A DNA stretch of 56,373 nt from positions 1 to 56,373 of the forward strand of contig JANYCD010000059.1 in the NCBI GenBank assembly GCA_025360425.1, written 5' to 3'. This DNA is from Sterolibacteriaceae bacterium (GTDB taxonomy: Bacteria; Pseudomonadota; Gammaproteobacteria; Burkholderiales; Rhodocyclaceae). A program made the position numbers and the translations under genes. The notes under the pieces were generated by a model. It saw nothing but the letters and a program-made list of their open reading frames with translations. It did not search any database and had not been told where the DNA came from. Below are positions 23,921 through 33,469 of this stretch, one piece after another; the stretch's first letter is position 1, and every line of letters starts with the position of its first letter.

Positions 23921-25330
23921 CTATTTTGGGGCGGGGATCCCTGTCCCGCCGCCACCGCCCAGGGCCTTGTATAGCTGTACAGCGGTGGACAACATTTGGG
24001 TTCTCACCTGAACGGCGTCCTGCTCCGCGGCAAACGACTCACGCTGGGCGTCGAGCAATTCCAGATAGGAAACCACCCCACCCTTGTAGCGAGCTTCGGC
24101 GAGCTGTAGACGTTTCTGCTGGGCTGCTACGGTTGCTTCCTGAGCCTGCAATTGTTCGCTTAATTTGCTGCGCGCTGCCAGCAGATCGGCCACTTCGCGG
24201 AAGGCCTGCTGGATTGTCTTTTCATATTCGGCGACGGCAATGACTTTGCGTGCCCGGGCAAGATCGACATTGGACGAATTTCGCCCCGCGTCGAACAACG
24301 GTTGACTCAACACCGGCTGAAAACTCCATGCCTCGCTACCGGCCTTGAACAGCCCGGCAAGACTGTTGCTCGCCGCACCATACAGACCGGTCAGCGTGAT
24401 TTGTGGAAAAAAAGCCGCCCGCGCCGCGCCAATATTGGCATTGGCGGCGATCAGCTTTTGCTCGGCGGCCAACACATCCGGCCGCTTGAGCAGCACTACC
24501 GCCGGAAGATCGGCCTCCAGGTCGGCGATGATGCCCTGCTCGTTCAAATGCCGGCCCGGCGGCAAATTTTCCGGCGCCTGACCGACCAGCAAGAGCAAGG
24601 CGTTGCCTGCCGCCGCCTGCTGACGCTCGAGGCTGGACAGTTCGGCGCGGGCGGATTGCAACGCTGCATCAGCGACCAGGAAATCGAGATCGCCGGCAAC
24701 GCCTACTTCGCGCCGCTTGTCGGTAAGGTCGCGGGTCTCCTGCCTGGAGCGCAGCGTTTCACGCGTCAGCGCGTTACGTTCGTCCATCTCCTGCAAGGTC
24801 AGATAGGCATTGGCCACGTCGCTGATCAGCGAAAGGCGGAAGGAACGACGTGCTTCTTCTGTCGACAAGTAACTGGCCAGAGCAGCGTCGCTGAGATTCT
24901 TCACCCTTCCCCAGAAATCCAGTTCGAACGACAGCAAACCCAGGTTGACGTCATAGCGCTGAGTCGTCAGCGGCCTGCCGAGTTGCGAAACATCGCCCGG
25001 CGTGCGGGCGGCACTGCGACCGACGTGCAGATCGATGCTGGGCAGGCGATCCGCACTCTGGATGCCGTAAAGCGCGCGTGCTTCGGCAACCCGTGCGGTG
25101 GCGATACGCATGTCACGGTTGTTGTCGAGCGCGACGGCAATCAGCGTCTGCAAGCGTGGATCGGGAAAGAAGCTGTGCCAATCGACATCGGCGACATGGC
25201 GCGCGCCGCTTGCCGGCGCAGACTCGGGCCATTGTGCGGATACCGGCGGAGTTGGTCGTACATAGTCGGGTGCAAGATTGCAGCCGCCGACAGCGATCAT
25301 GCCTATTGCAGCAAGGAGGTTTTTACGCAT
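23921..25330 (-). CDS. Outer-membrane factor lipoprotein of RND efflux (OprM/NodT family)
   Basis: 469 residues from ATG 25330. Its start overlaps the transporter stop by 8 bases (ATGCGTAA), giving translational coupling. The signal peptide MRKNLLAAIGMIAVGGC ends in a lipobox with Cys17, followed by NLAPDYVRP, a hallmark of the NodT family. Two repeats of long coiled helices (for example AYLTLQEMDERNALTRETLRSRQE and AFREVADLLAARSKLSEQLQAQ) form the tunnel, with the beta-barrel strands near LGLLSFELDFWGRV and TLTGLYGAASNS. It trimerises in the outer membrane as the exit duct of the pump. Confidence 0.93.
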   Translation of the reverse strand: MRKNLLAAIGMIAVGGCNLAPDYVRPTPPVSAQWPESAPASGARHVADVDWHSFFPDPRLQTLIAVALDNNRDMRIATARVAEARALYGIQSADRLPSIDLHVGRSAARTPGDVSQLGRPLTTQRYDVNLGLLSFELDFWGRVKNLSDAALASYLSTEEARRSFRLSLISDVANAYLTLQEMDERNALTRETLRSRQETRDLTDKRREVGVAGDLDFLVADAALQSARAELSSLERQQAAAGNALLLLVGQAPENLPPGRHLNEQGIIADLEADLPAVVLLKRPDVLAAEQKLIAANANIGAARAAFFPQITLTGLYGAASNSLAGLFKAGSEAWSFQPVLSQPLFDAGRNSSNVDLARARKVIAVAEYEKTIQQAFREVADLLAARSKLSEQLQAQEATVAAQQKRLQLAEARYKGGVVSYLELLDAQRESFAAEQDAVQVRTQMLSTAVQLYKALGGGGGTGIPAPK

Positions 25331-28300
25331 TGCGCTTCTCCTCGATACTTTCCTGATGATGGCGCTTGTGGCCCGGTAGCATACGACTGACGACGACAAA
25401 AAATACCGGCACGAGGAACACCGCAAGCGCGGTGGCCGCAATCATTCCGCCGATGACACCGGTGCCGATGGCATGGCGGCTCTGCGCCCCTGCTCCGGTG
25501 GAGATCGCCAGTGGCATCACGCCAAGAACGAAGGAGAACGAAGTCATCAGGATCGGCCGAAAGCGCAGCCGGCAAGCTTCCAGTGTTGCTTCTACCAAAC
25601 CCATGCCCTGCTCGTGCAAGGTCTTGGCAAACTCGATGATCAGGATCGCATTCTTCGACGACAGGCCGATGATCGCGATCAAGCCAACCTTGAAGAAAAC
25701 ATCGTCGGGCAAGCCGCGCAAGGTCACCGCCAATACTGCACCCAATACACCCAGCGGCACCACCAGCATCACTGCGAGCGGTGTAGCCCAACTCTCATAG
25801 AGTGCCGCCAGGGCAAGAAACACCACCAGCAAAGACAATGCAAACAGGACCGGCGCCTGTGAGCCGGAAAGCCGCTCCTCATACGAAGTACCTGACCACT
25901 CGAAGCCGATACCGTGCGGCAGTTGCCCAGCGATACGTTCCATTGCCGCCATCGCCTCGCCGGTGCTGTGTCCCGGCGCCGGGCTTCCGGTCAGTTTGAT
26001 CGACGGATTGCCGTTGTAACGATCAAGCCTGGGCAAACCCACCGTCCAATGGGTGGTCGCAATTTCAGACAGGGGCACCATTTCGCCGCGCGTATTCCTT
26101 ACCGGCAACTGCAATATCTGCTCCGGGCTGGAGCGAAGCGTGGGTTCCGCTTGCATCTGCACGCGCAGGATGCGGCCCAGACGAATGAAGTCGTTGATGT
26201 AGGTTCCCCCCAGTGCCGATTGCATCGTCTCGTTCAGTGATGCGCTGTCGATTGACAACGCGCGTGCCTTGGCCTGGTCGATATCGAGCATCAATTGCGG
26301 TCCCGGCTCCTGACCTTCGGGCCGCACGCCGAGCAATGCCGGATCCTTGGCCGCCATTTGCAGCATCTGGTTGCGCGCCTCGATCAACTTGTCGCGGCCC
26401 AGGCCCGATCGATCCTGCAAGCGGAAATCGAAACCGCCGATGGCGGCCAGTTCCGGAATTGGCGGGACATTGATGGCGAAGATGAAGGCCTGCTTGATCG
26501 GAAACAAAGCCATGTTGGCACGGGCAACCAAACCCGCCGCCGAACTCTTGTCTGTGGTGCGCGTGTCCCAATGCTTGAGCTTGACGAACGCCAGCGCCGA
26601 ATTCTGCCCGCGTCCGAAGAACGAGAAACCGATCACGCTGACGACGTGGTCGATCTCGGGTTGCTGGCGAAAAAACTCTTCCGCCTGTTTGACGACCTCC
26701 AGCGTGCGCTCCTGGGTTGCCCCCGGCGGCAATTGCATCAGGGTGATAAAGTAACCCTGATCTTCCTCGGGCAGGAAACTGCCCGGCAGGCGCGCGAAAA
26801 GAAAACCGGCGATGGCAATCAACAGCGCATACAGCACCAGCCAGCGGCCGGTCTTTTTCAAAATCCTGCCGACGCTGGAGTGGTAATGCTTCGACGTTCC
26901 GGCAAAGAAACGATTGAACCAGCCGAAGAAGCCCTTGCGCGGCACATGCGCCCCGCCCGGCTCGCCCTTCAGCACGGTGGCGCACATGGCCGGCGTCAGT
27001 GTAAATGCCAACAGGGCTGAGAACAGCATGGCCATCAGCAGAGTCGCCGCGAACTGACGATAGATCGCCCCGACCGAACCGCCGAAAAAGATCATCGGCA
27101 CAAACACCGCGCACAGCACCAGGGTGATGCCGATGATGGCACCAAAAATCTGGTCCATCGCCTTGCGCGTCGCATCCCGTGGCGACAGCCCCTCCTCGGT
27201 CATGATGCGCTCGACGTTCTCGACCACCACGATCGCGTCATCGACCACGATGCCGATCGCCAGCACCATGGCGAACAAGGTCAGCACATTGATCGAATAA
27301 CCCAGCATGTAGAGCCCGGCCAATGCGCCCATCAGCGCCACCGGCACGACCACGGCCGGAATCAAGGTGGCGCGCAGCTTGCCGAGGAACACGTACATCA
27401 CCACGAAGACGAGGAGCATGGCCTCGACCAGGGTCTTCAGCACTTCGGTGATTGAGATGTCGACGAACAGCGAGGTGTCATAGGACACTTCGACGGCGAT
27501 GTTTTTGGGGAAGAACTTCGACAGCTCGGCCAGTTTACTTCTGACATCCTTGGCCACTTGCAGGGCATTGCCGCCGGGCGTGACCCGCACCGCGATGAAA
27601 GCGGTCGGCTGGCTGTCCACCCGGGCGAAGATGTTGTAGTCCTGCGCGCCAAGTTCGACGCGGGCGACATCCTTGACCCTGATCGTGGAACCATCAGGCT
27701 GGGCGCGGACGATGATGTTGCCGAATTCTTCCGGCGTGGACAAGCGGCCGCGAGTCACTATCACTGCATTGAACTGTTGGCCCGCAGCCGCTGGCGCCTG
27801 CCCGAGTTCGCCGGTTGCGATCTGCACGTTTTGGGCGCGCACCGCGTTCGCGACATCGGTCGGTGAAAGATTGAAGGCATGCAACCTTTCCGGCTTTAGC
27901 CAGAGGCGCATCGAATATTCGGTGCCGAACATGGTGGCTTCACCAACCCCCGCCACACGACGTACCGGATCCAGCACATTAGCCGCGGCGAAACTTCCCA
28001 GCGCTACATTGTCGAGCGTCTTGTCGGGCGAGTAGATGCAGGCGAACATCAGGTAATTGCGCTGCTGCTTGGTGACCGGCACGCCGAGTCGGCGCACATC
28101 CTCCGGTAGCCGCGCTTCGACGCGTTTGTAGCGGTTCTGCGCCTCGACGGAGGCCTCATCCAGATTGGTGCCGGGCGCGAAAGTCAGGGTCAGCGTACCA
28201 ACGCCGAGTTCCGAGGAGGCATCCATGTAGAGCAGATGCTCGATACCGTTCATCTCCTGCTCGATCAGCGCGGTGACCGTGTCTTCGATGACCTGCGATG

Positions 28301-28460
28301 AGGCGCCGGGATAAGTGATGCTGAACGCGATCGAGGGTGGCGCCACTGCCGGGTATTGCGACACCGGCAAATTGCGCAGCGCCAGGATGCCCGCCAGCAC
28401 GATGACGATGGCGATGACCCAGGCGAACACCGGACGGTCGATAAAAAATTTAGCCAGCAC
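25323..28460 (-). CDS. RND multidrug efflux transporter (HAE1/AcrB family)
   Basis: A 1045-residue inner-membrane proton antiporter with the full AcrB architecture: TM1 (FIDRPVFAWVIAIVIVLAG), porter domains, the TM4 proton-relay segment AMVLAIGIVVDDAIVVVENV with the paired aspartates, the signature PRDATRKAMDQIFGAIIGI, and the second half ending in SFSFVLGVMPLAISTGAGA and a basic tail. It is preceded by its membrane-fusion protein with a 9-base gap and overlaps the outer-membrane factor gene. The pump lies between the carboxylase operon and the lipocalin-like genes, suggesting export or tolerance of a hydrophobic growth substrate; this is inference from position. Confidence 0.95.
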   Translation of the reverse strand: MLAKFFIDRPVFAWVIAIVIVLAGILALRNLPVSQYPAVAPPSIAFSITYPGASSQVIEDTVTALIEQEMNGIEHLLYMDASSELGVGTLTLTFAPGTNLDEASVEAQNRYKRVEARLPEDVRRLGVPVTKQQRNYLMFACIYSPDKTLDNVALGSFAAANVLDPVRRVAGVGEATMFGTEYSMRLWLKPERLHAFNLSPTDVANAVRAQNVQIATGELGQAPAAAGQQFNAVIVTRGRLSTPEEFGNIIVRAQPDGSTIRVKDVARVELGAQDYNIFARVDSQPTAFIAVRVTPGGNALQVAKDVRSKLAELSKFFPKNIAVEVSYDTSLFVDISITEVLKTLVEAMLLVFVVMYVFLGKLRATLIPAVVVPVALMGALAGLYMLGYSINVLTLFAMVLAIGIVVDDAIVVVENVERIMTEEGLSPRDATRKAMDQIFGAIIGITLVLCAVFVPMIFFGGSVGAIYRQFAATLLMAMLFSALLAFTLTPAMCATVLKGEPGGAHVPRKGFFGWFNRFFAGTSKHYHSSVGRILKKTGRWLVLYALLIAIAGFLFARLPGSFLPEEDQGYFITLMQLPPGATQERTLEVVKQAEEFFRQQPEIDHVVSVIGFSFFGRGQNSALAFVKLKHWDTRTTDKSSAAGLVARANMALFPIKQAFIFAINVPPIPELAAIGGFDFRLQDRSGLGRDKLIEARNQMLQMAAKDPALLGVRPEGQEPGPQLMLDIDQAKARALSIDSASLNETMQSALGGTYINDFIRLGRILRVQMQAEPTLRSSPEQILQLPVRNTRGEMVPLSEIATTHWTVGLPRLDRYNGNPSIKLTGSPAPGHSTGEAMAAMERIAGQLPHGIGFEWSGTSYEERLSGSQAPVLFALSLLVVFLALAALYESWATPLAVMLVVPLGVLGAVLAVTLRGLPDDVFFKVGLIAIIGLSSKNAILIIEFAKTLHEQGMGLVEATLEACRLRFRPILMTSFSFVLGVMPLAISTGAGAQSRHAIGTGVIGGMIAATALAVFLVPVFFVVVSRMLPGHKRHHQESIEEKRNA

Positions 28461-28469
28461 GGTAAACTC

Positions 28470-29612
28470 CTACTTCTTTTCGGCCGTGGCCGGCGGGGTT
28501 GCGGCCGATGCAGCGGCGGTCGCATTCGGATTCCACGGCACCGGCTTCACCGTGCTGCCAGGCGGCGCTTTCTGTATGCCGTTCACGATGACCTGCTCGC
28601 CGCCCTTGAGTCCGTCAGCAATGATCCAGTCGGTGCCGGACATGCCTTCGGCCTTGACCGGTTGCGGCGCCACCTTGCCATCCTTGTCGACAACCATCAC
28701 AAACTGTCCCTGGCTGCTCGACTGAATTGCCCGCTGCGGCAACTTGATGGCGTTATCCATGAGTGCCTGGGGAACGCGAACGCGGACGAAAGTGCCGGGC
28801 AGCAGTTCGCGCTTCGGGTTGGGGAACTCCGCCCTGAGCTGGATCGAACCGGTGTTGGGGTCGACCGCAAGATCGGAGAATTGCAACTTGCCCGGATACG
28901 CGTAGACACTGCCGTCCTCAAGCACAATCTCGACCCTGGTTTCACCGGCGCGTTTCACCTTGCCCGCCTTGACCGCCTGTTGCAGGCGCAACAAATCAGC
29001 ATTACTTTGGGTGAAATTGGCGTAGATCGGATCGATCTGTTCAATGGTCACCAGCAAGGTTGCCTCACCTTTGCCCACCAGCGCACCCTCGGTCACTGCG
29101 GCGCGACCGATACGGCCAGAGATCGGCGCCGGCACGTTGGCGTTTTCGAGGTCGAGTCGCGCCTTGGCCAGAACAGATTCGGCCTGCTTCAATTTAGCTT
29201 GCGCCTGATCAAATTCCTGCTGGCTGATCGCCTTGATGGCAATCAGCGGCTTGTAGCGATCGACCGTCACTTTTGCAAGTGCCGCATCGGCATCGGCGGA
29301 ATCGGCGGCGGCTTTGTAAACACGCGGGTCGATCAAAAACAGGGCCTTTCCCGCCGCGACATCGCTGCCCTCGGTAAACAAGCGCTTGGCGACAACGCCC
29401 TCGACACGGGCGCGTACCTGCGCGGTACGCGTGGCCTGGAGCCGGCCAGGCAACTCCTGGGTTGTCGTCGCAGCGCCGGCTGTCACCACCATGACATCCA
29501 CTTCCGCCGGGGGCATGCCGCCCGGACCACCGGCCTGGCCTGACTTGTTGCTGCAACCAGCGAAACCGGCAAGAAGGAGGATGGAAGCCGTGAAGAATAA
29601 ATTACGTTGCAT
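28470..29612 (-). CDS. RND efflux membrane-fusion lipoprotein (AcrA/MexA family)
   Basis: 380 residues from ATG 29612. The lipoprotein signal MQRNLFFTASILLLAGFAGC places the lipidated residue at Cys20. HlyD-type parts follow in order: the first lipoyl strand (TTTQELPGRLQATRTAQVRA), the helical hairpin (KPLIAIKAISQQEFDQAQAKL), the second lipoyl half (LENANVPAPISGRIGRAAV) and the beta-barrel with LLPGTFVRVRVPQ. It bridges the RND protein and the outer-membrane factor in the periplasm. First gene of a three-gene operon; no regulator gene is adjacent. Confidence 0.93.
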   Translation of the reverse strand: MQRNLFFTASILLLAGFAGCSNKSGQAGGPGGMPPAEVDVMVVTAGAATTTQELPGRLQATRTAQVRARVEGVVAKRLFTEGSDVAAGKALFLIDPRVYKAAADSADADAALAKVTVDRYKPLIAIKAISQQEFDQAQAKLKQAESVLAKARLDLENANVPAPISGRIGRAAVTEGALVGKGEATLLVTIEQIDPIYANFTQSNADLLRLQQAVKAGKVKRAGETRVEIVLEDGSVYAYPGKLQFSDLAVDPNTGSIQLRAEFPNPKRELLPGTFVRVRVPQALMDNAIKLPQRAIQSSSQGQFVMVVDKDGKVAPQPVKAEGMSGTDWIIADGLKGGEQVIVNGIQKAPPGSTVKPVPWNPNATAAASAATPPATAEKK

Positions 29613-29871
29613 TTTCTTTTGCTCCGAAAATCAGCGCGCAAATGCGTGGAGAAAACAATCGACGATTTTTAAAACTCTTGCCGTTGCGCCCTTCGCCGAC
29701 AATTGATTGTGGCCGGAAATGCGGCGGGTACGATCAATGCTCCGCAAACAGGAAAAGGGCACATGCAGGATGAGTGGAAGAGTGATTTTGGATTGGGCAG
29801 TATGGTCCAACAAACAGCGTCATGCTACCCGACGGCGAGAACGCCGGCGCAGACCCAATCATTGCTTGCGG

Positions 29872-30876
29872 CTAGCCTACCTGTGGCTGGGTCTCAGTCC
29901 AACGGCGACCGCGCCGCAGATTGACGTACTTCAGCGGCTGGTTGTCCTGCGCCATGCCGTAACCGATACGGCCGTCGGATAGCACCCAGCGAAATACCGT
30001 GACCGTAACAATTGCGCTGGTGTAACAAGTCCACGGCGCACCGACCTCTGCCACACCGTGCATGCGAAAGACGCGACCGCGCTTGTCGGTGGCTTCAACA
30101 TCGATGGCAGTATTGATCGAACCGACACGGGTCGAACGAATCTTGATATCCGTCAAGCCATGGACCTGTCCGTTCTCCAATACATAGCCATGCGCCAGCG
30201 TGTGCTGCGCATCGACGGACTGGTCGAGGTCCCAGGTATTGATCCAGTGGATGGTGAGGTCGGGACCAAAATGTGCATGCATCCATCCCATCGGGTGCAG
30301 ATCGTCTTCAGGGCGCAGGCCCCAACTGTGATCCATGGTTTCGACACAATCCACCTTGTATTCCTTGCCGCGCAGCATCAGCGACCCGGTGACGCGGCCG
30401 GTCAGATCGAAGTGTCCGCCATAGGCTTCCCCCAGACCTGATCCCGCGGCTTGTGCCGCCTTGTCTTTTTGCGCCTTCGGGCTGTGGTCGGGGTCGTGGA
30501 TGTCGAACGGCTCCATTAGCGCAGTGAAGTCGACGTGAATCTCGGTGTTGTCCTTACCGATGTAATCGACACGGTAGTCGCGCGGCGGTTTGGTGGCCTG
30601 GATGTGCAGGCCATTGGGCGTGGTGTAGTCGGAAAATTTCTCCGGCGCGGGCAGATGTTGTTGCGCATCGAAATACAGGTATTCGCCCCGGCTCTCGGTC
30701 AGGCAGCCGAGAATCAGCACGTCGGCATACATCACGCCGATCGCCTTGCGGGCGAGGGTATATACCTGCGCCATGATGCGTTCTTCTGGAATGTAGAGAC
30801 AGAAATAATTGGTCTCCCCGTAGCGATAGTCGGCGTTGGGCGGGGTATGAAATTCGACATCCTGTGCTTTGATCAT
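29872..30876 (-). CDS. AttH/CrtC-like lipocalin-fold protein (DUF7064-type), paralogue A
   Basis: A 334-residue protein from ATG 30876, with AGGAGA upstream. It aligns over its whole length with the next gene (31099-32106), so the two arose by tandem duplication. The strand-rich sequence carries a central VETMDHSWG motif (DHSWG at 182-186), a GWMHAHFG block, and a C-terminal SDGRIGYGMAQDN. These features recall the double-lipocalin fold of AttH and of carotenoid hydratase CrtC, which add water to isoprenoid double bonds. The actual reaction is unknown. It has no signal peptide and is probably cytosolic. Last gene of a three-gene operon of related proteins. Confidence 0.75.
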   Translation of the reverse strand: MIKAQDVEFHTPPNADYRYGETNYFCLYIPEERIMAQVYTLARKAIGVMYADVLILGCLTESRGEYLYFDAQQHLPAPEKFSDYTTPNGLHIQATKPPRDYRVDYIGKDNTEIHVDFTALMEPFDIHDPDHSPKAQKDKAAQAAGSGLGEAYGGHFDLTGRVTGSLMLRGKEYKVDCVETMDHSWGLRPEDDLHPMGWMHAHFGPDLTIHWINTWDLDQSVDAQHTLAHGYVLENGQVHGLTDIKIRSTRVGSINTAIDVEATDKRGRVFRMHGVAEVGAPWTCYTSAIVTVTVFRWVLSDGRIGYGMAQDNQPLKYVNLRRGRRWTETQPQVG

Positions 30877-31098
30877 CTGACTTCTCCTGTTGTTTATTGG
30901 ATGATTGCTGAAAAGACATTTGCAACTTTGATGCACCGCCGGTCATCCAGCGCGCATCGAATATGGGCAAATCGTCAACCAGATGTTGCTTCAGCAGGGC
31001 ATTGGCGCCATCGACGACGGATTGTTGGTGTCCACTGCCGGCATGGGTTGCATGCTCCTCCGTTCAGGCGCAGATGAGACATCGCGCTTTCTGGTGCG

Positions 31099-32106
31099 TC
31101 ACGAGGTGATCTTGACCAGCTTGTCGTTCCTGTCGCGGCCGTAACGCCGCGTCAAGGCATGCATTGAGGTATTGTAGGATCCAAGCCCCCAGCCCAAGCG
31201 GCCGTCACCGAGCATCCAGCGCATCATGTTCACGTAAAGCATGCCGCTGGTGTAGGGCACCCAGGGCGCACCGATCACTGCGGTGCCGAGCAGGTGATAT
31301 TTTCTGCCGCGCTTGTCGGTGACTTCTGCCTCGATGCCGGTCAGCACGCTGCCGAGATGGATGCAATCGATCTTCATGTCGGTGAGGCCGTAGGCAATCC
31401 CTTTCTCGAGTACATAGCCGTGCGCCAGCGAATGCTCGTCTGCCGCGCCGGGCTTGTCCGGATCCCACTTGTTGATCCAGTGGATGGCGAATTCGGTGCC
31501 GAAATGGGCATGCGACCAGCCCATGGTGGCCATGCCGAATTCGGCGCGCGGCCCCCAGCTATGGTCCATGGTCTCGACGCAATCGACGGCGTATTCCTTG
31601 CCGCGCAGTTTGAGGCTGCCGGTGATGTGGCCGGTGAGATCGAAATGATTGGCGTAGGCAGCGCCGAATCCCGAACTCTCGTTTCTCCCCGCCTGCGTCG
31701 CCTGGGCCTGGGGGCTGTGGTTGGGATCGTGGATGTCGAAGGGTTCCATCAGGCCCTTAAAGTCGAAGTGCAACTCCATGCCATCATGACCGACATAGTC
31801 CACGTGATAGTCACGCGGATTGAAAGCCCGCACATGCAAACCGTTCGGGGTGCGAAAGTCGGATAGCTTTTCCGGCGCGGGCAGATGCTGCTGCGAATCA
31901 ATGTAGAGACATTCGGCGCGGCTGTCGCTCAGCGCGCCAAACACGATGACATCGGCATGCTGCACGCCCAGACCCTTGCGCGTCACCACATAGACCGAAG
32001 CCATGAGACGCGCCTCGGGTAGGGTCAGGCAGAAATAATTGGTCTCCGCCCAGGTATGGTCGGCATCCGGTGGAACGTGAAACTCGATGTCCTGTGGCTG
32101 AATCAT
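31099..32106 (-). CDS. AttH/CrtC-like lipocalin-fold protein (DUF7064-type), paralogue B
   Basis: A 335-residue protein from ATG 32106, with AGGAG upstream. It shares with paralogue A the start pattern QDxEFHxPPxAD, ETNYFCL, QQHLPAPEK, TPNGLHV, GLMEPFDIHDP, HFDLTG and VETMDHSWG (DHSWG at 181-185). It diverges at the ends of the loops, which suggests different ligand pockets rather than a recent copy. Function is unknown beyond the CrtC/AttH-like fold. It is translated from the same message as the 32137 gene upstream. Confidence 0.75.
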   Translation of the reverse strand: MIQPQDIEFHVPPDADHTWAETNYFCLTLPEARLMASVYVVTRKGLGVQHADVIVFGALSDSRAECLYIDSQQHLPAPEKLSDFRTPNGLHVRAFNPRDYHVDYVGHDGMELHFDFKGLMEPFDIHDPNHSPQAQATQAGRNESSGFGAAYANHFDLTGHITGSLKLRGKEYAVDCVETMDHSWGPRAEFGMATMGWSHAHFGTEFAIHWINKWDPDKPGAADEHSLAHGYVLEKGIAYGLTDMKIDCIHLGSVLTGIEAEVTDKRGRKYHLLGTAVIGAPWVPYTSGMLYVNMMRWMLGDGRLGWGLGSYNTSMHALTRRYGRDRNDKLVKITS

Positions 32107-32136
32107 GCAAGCACTCCTGTCTTGTCGTAGGTTGAT

Positions 32137-33204
32137 TCAGGTGCCGAACGATAGCTCGAAGATTCCGGAGCCGCGCTCGCCGTCGCAGGTCACTTCGACC
32201 ACGTGCTCGATCAATCCCTTGGTGATCGGATTCTTGCGCGGGTCGGAGGGTTCCCAGCGCTCGCCCGACACATTCAGCGGTCCCTGCTTCATGCCATGGA
32301 TGATGCCGTTCAATCCGCCGTACATGCCGCCGCGCAGCAGGATCGAAGTGTCGCGACGGCGCATGTTCACGTTCAATATTTTGCCCGACGCGAGATGGAC
32401 TTCGACCAGCGCATTGACGAAATGCTTGTCGCCCGAGTATTCGATCTTGCGCACCACCTTGGCGATTTTTTCCTGGGCGCCGCCCTTTTTTTCGCTCCAG
32501 CGCAACTGTCCATCGAAGAAGCAACCGGTACCGTCGTCCTCCTGGGTCTGGAAGTACCAGAAGTAGAACGATTCGGCCTGCACACAACACCAGTTGTGGC
32601 CCGTACCCCATTTGGCCTGGCGAAACCAGGCCGACATGTCCTCGACCACGGCGATACCGGGACGCACGCCCCAGGAGCGGTCGCGCACCGCGTAGTGGGA
32701 CTCCTGTGTCAGGGCGATTTTCTTGCCGTCGATCCTGACCCACCCTTCAACGCGACCAACGTGGGCGAAGTGGGTCCAATCCCAAACGCGACGACCCTCG
32801 ACTTCGGAGATCAGACGCACGGGTTCGGTGGCCTGAAAGTTGGCGATGTAGTTGAAGTCGTAGCTGACGCCTTGCTCATTCTCGTCGAGGCGAAAGCGCC
32901 AACGCTTCATCGGCTCAAGGATTTCGGCATGGATGGGGCCGATGTCCATTTCGTCGCGATTGCCGTTCACCAGCTCACGCGAACCGCGCACATTGACCTG
33001 AAACCCCGGCGTGGAGATCATGCCAAAGCCGTCCATGACCTTCTGGTTGGGATAAACGCCGATTCCCTGGGTGATGGACAGCGAACCATCCAGGGCTTGC
33101 ATGTTGAAATAGAAGCGGTCGAACCAGCGCGGGTCGGTGATATCGACCACCTGGTCTATGGTGCCGTAGTTTTGGTGGATCAATGCATCGTCAAGGCGGG
33201 CCAT
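32137..33204 (-). CDS. AttH/CrtC-like protein, distant homologue C (DUF7065-type)
   Basis: A 355-residue protein from ATG 33204 with GAGGAG upstream, and first gene of the operon. It is strand-rich with many aromatic residues (FYFNMQALDGSLSITQGIGVYP, YDFNYIANFQATEPVRLISEVEGRRVWDWTHF). It has the related motif VRDRSWGVRPG (DRSWG at 175-179) where paralogues A and B have DHSWG. The conserved position of this motif suggests a common active or structural site. Similar proteins occur in actinobacteria and sphingomonads that degrade steroids and terpenes, but no reaction is established. The control region upstream holds C/G runs and is shared with a divergent SDR gene. Confidence 0.7.
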   Translation of the reverse strand: MARLDDALIHQNYGTIDQVVDITDPRWFDRFYFNMQALDGSLSITQGIGVYPNQKVMDGFGMISTPGFQVNVRGSRELVNGNRDEMDIGPIHAEILEPMKRWRFRLDENEQGVSYDFNYIANFQATEPVRLISEVEGRRVWDWTHFAHVGRVEGWVRIDGKKIALTQESHYAVRDRSWGVRPGIAVVEDMSAWFRQAKWGTGHNWCCVQAESFYFWYFQTQEDDGTGCFFDGQLRWSEKKGGAQEKIAKVVRKIEYSGDKHFVNALVEVHLASGKILNVNMRRRDTSILLRGGMYGGLNGIIHGMKQGPLNVSGERWEPSDPRKNPITKGLIEHVVEVTCDGERGSGIFELSFGT

Positions 33205-33335
33205 CGGGGATTCTCCTCAAAAGATTTCAACCCGCGGATAGGCCGATTGCATCGCCTTCCACGTGGCGTTTATCGGTGGGTGCAACAGGATTCGGATTGA
33301 TGCAGCAGGATACCGGTCAGCGAGACAGAATAGAA

Positions 33336-33370
33336 CCCCCCGATGAGGGATCCGGCATCACCCCCCCCCC
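33336..33370. promoter_or_regulatory. C/G runs in the divergent control region
   Basis: Six C (33336-33341) and ten C (33361-33370) separated by 19 bases, between the lipocalin-like operon and the divergent SDR gene. On the minus strand the long run is followed by TGATG, comparable with the run at 40895 followed by TGAGC. Candidate operator shared with the runs at 23873 and 40895-41014. Confidence 0.35.
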
Positions 33371-33469
33371 GGAGTGGGGTGTGTTTTGGTTCGAACCTTT
33401 GCCTATAGTGGCTGGCACCGGAGCCATGCACTGCGGGTGATTGGCAAAAAATAATTGAGGAGGAAGACA

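Noticed and set aside
22006..24243. 745-codon + strand frame opposite the first HyuA-like gene and the pump
   Set aside because: It is antisense to recognised genes, crosses an intergenic region and lacks family features.
29703..29982. Small + strand frames in the gap upstream of the membrane-fusion gene
   Set aside because: Arg-rich composition, overlap with the lipocalin-like gene in antisense and no ribosome site; no pump regulator could be recognised there.
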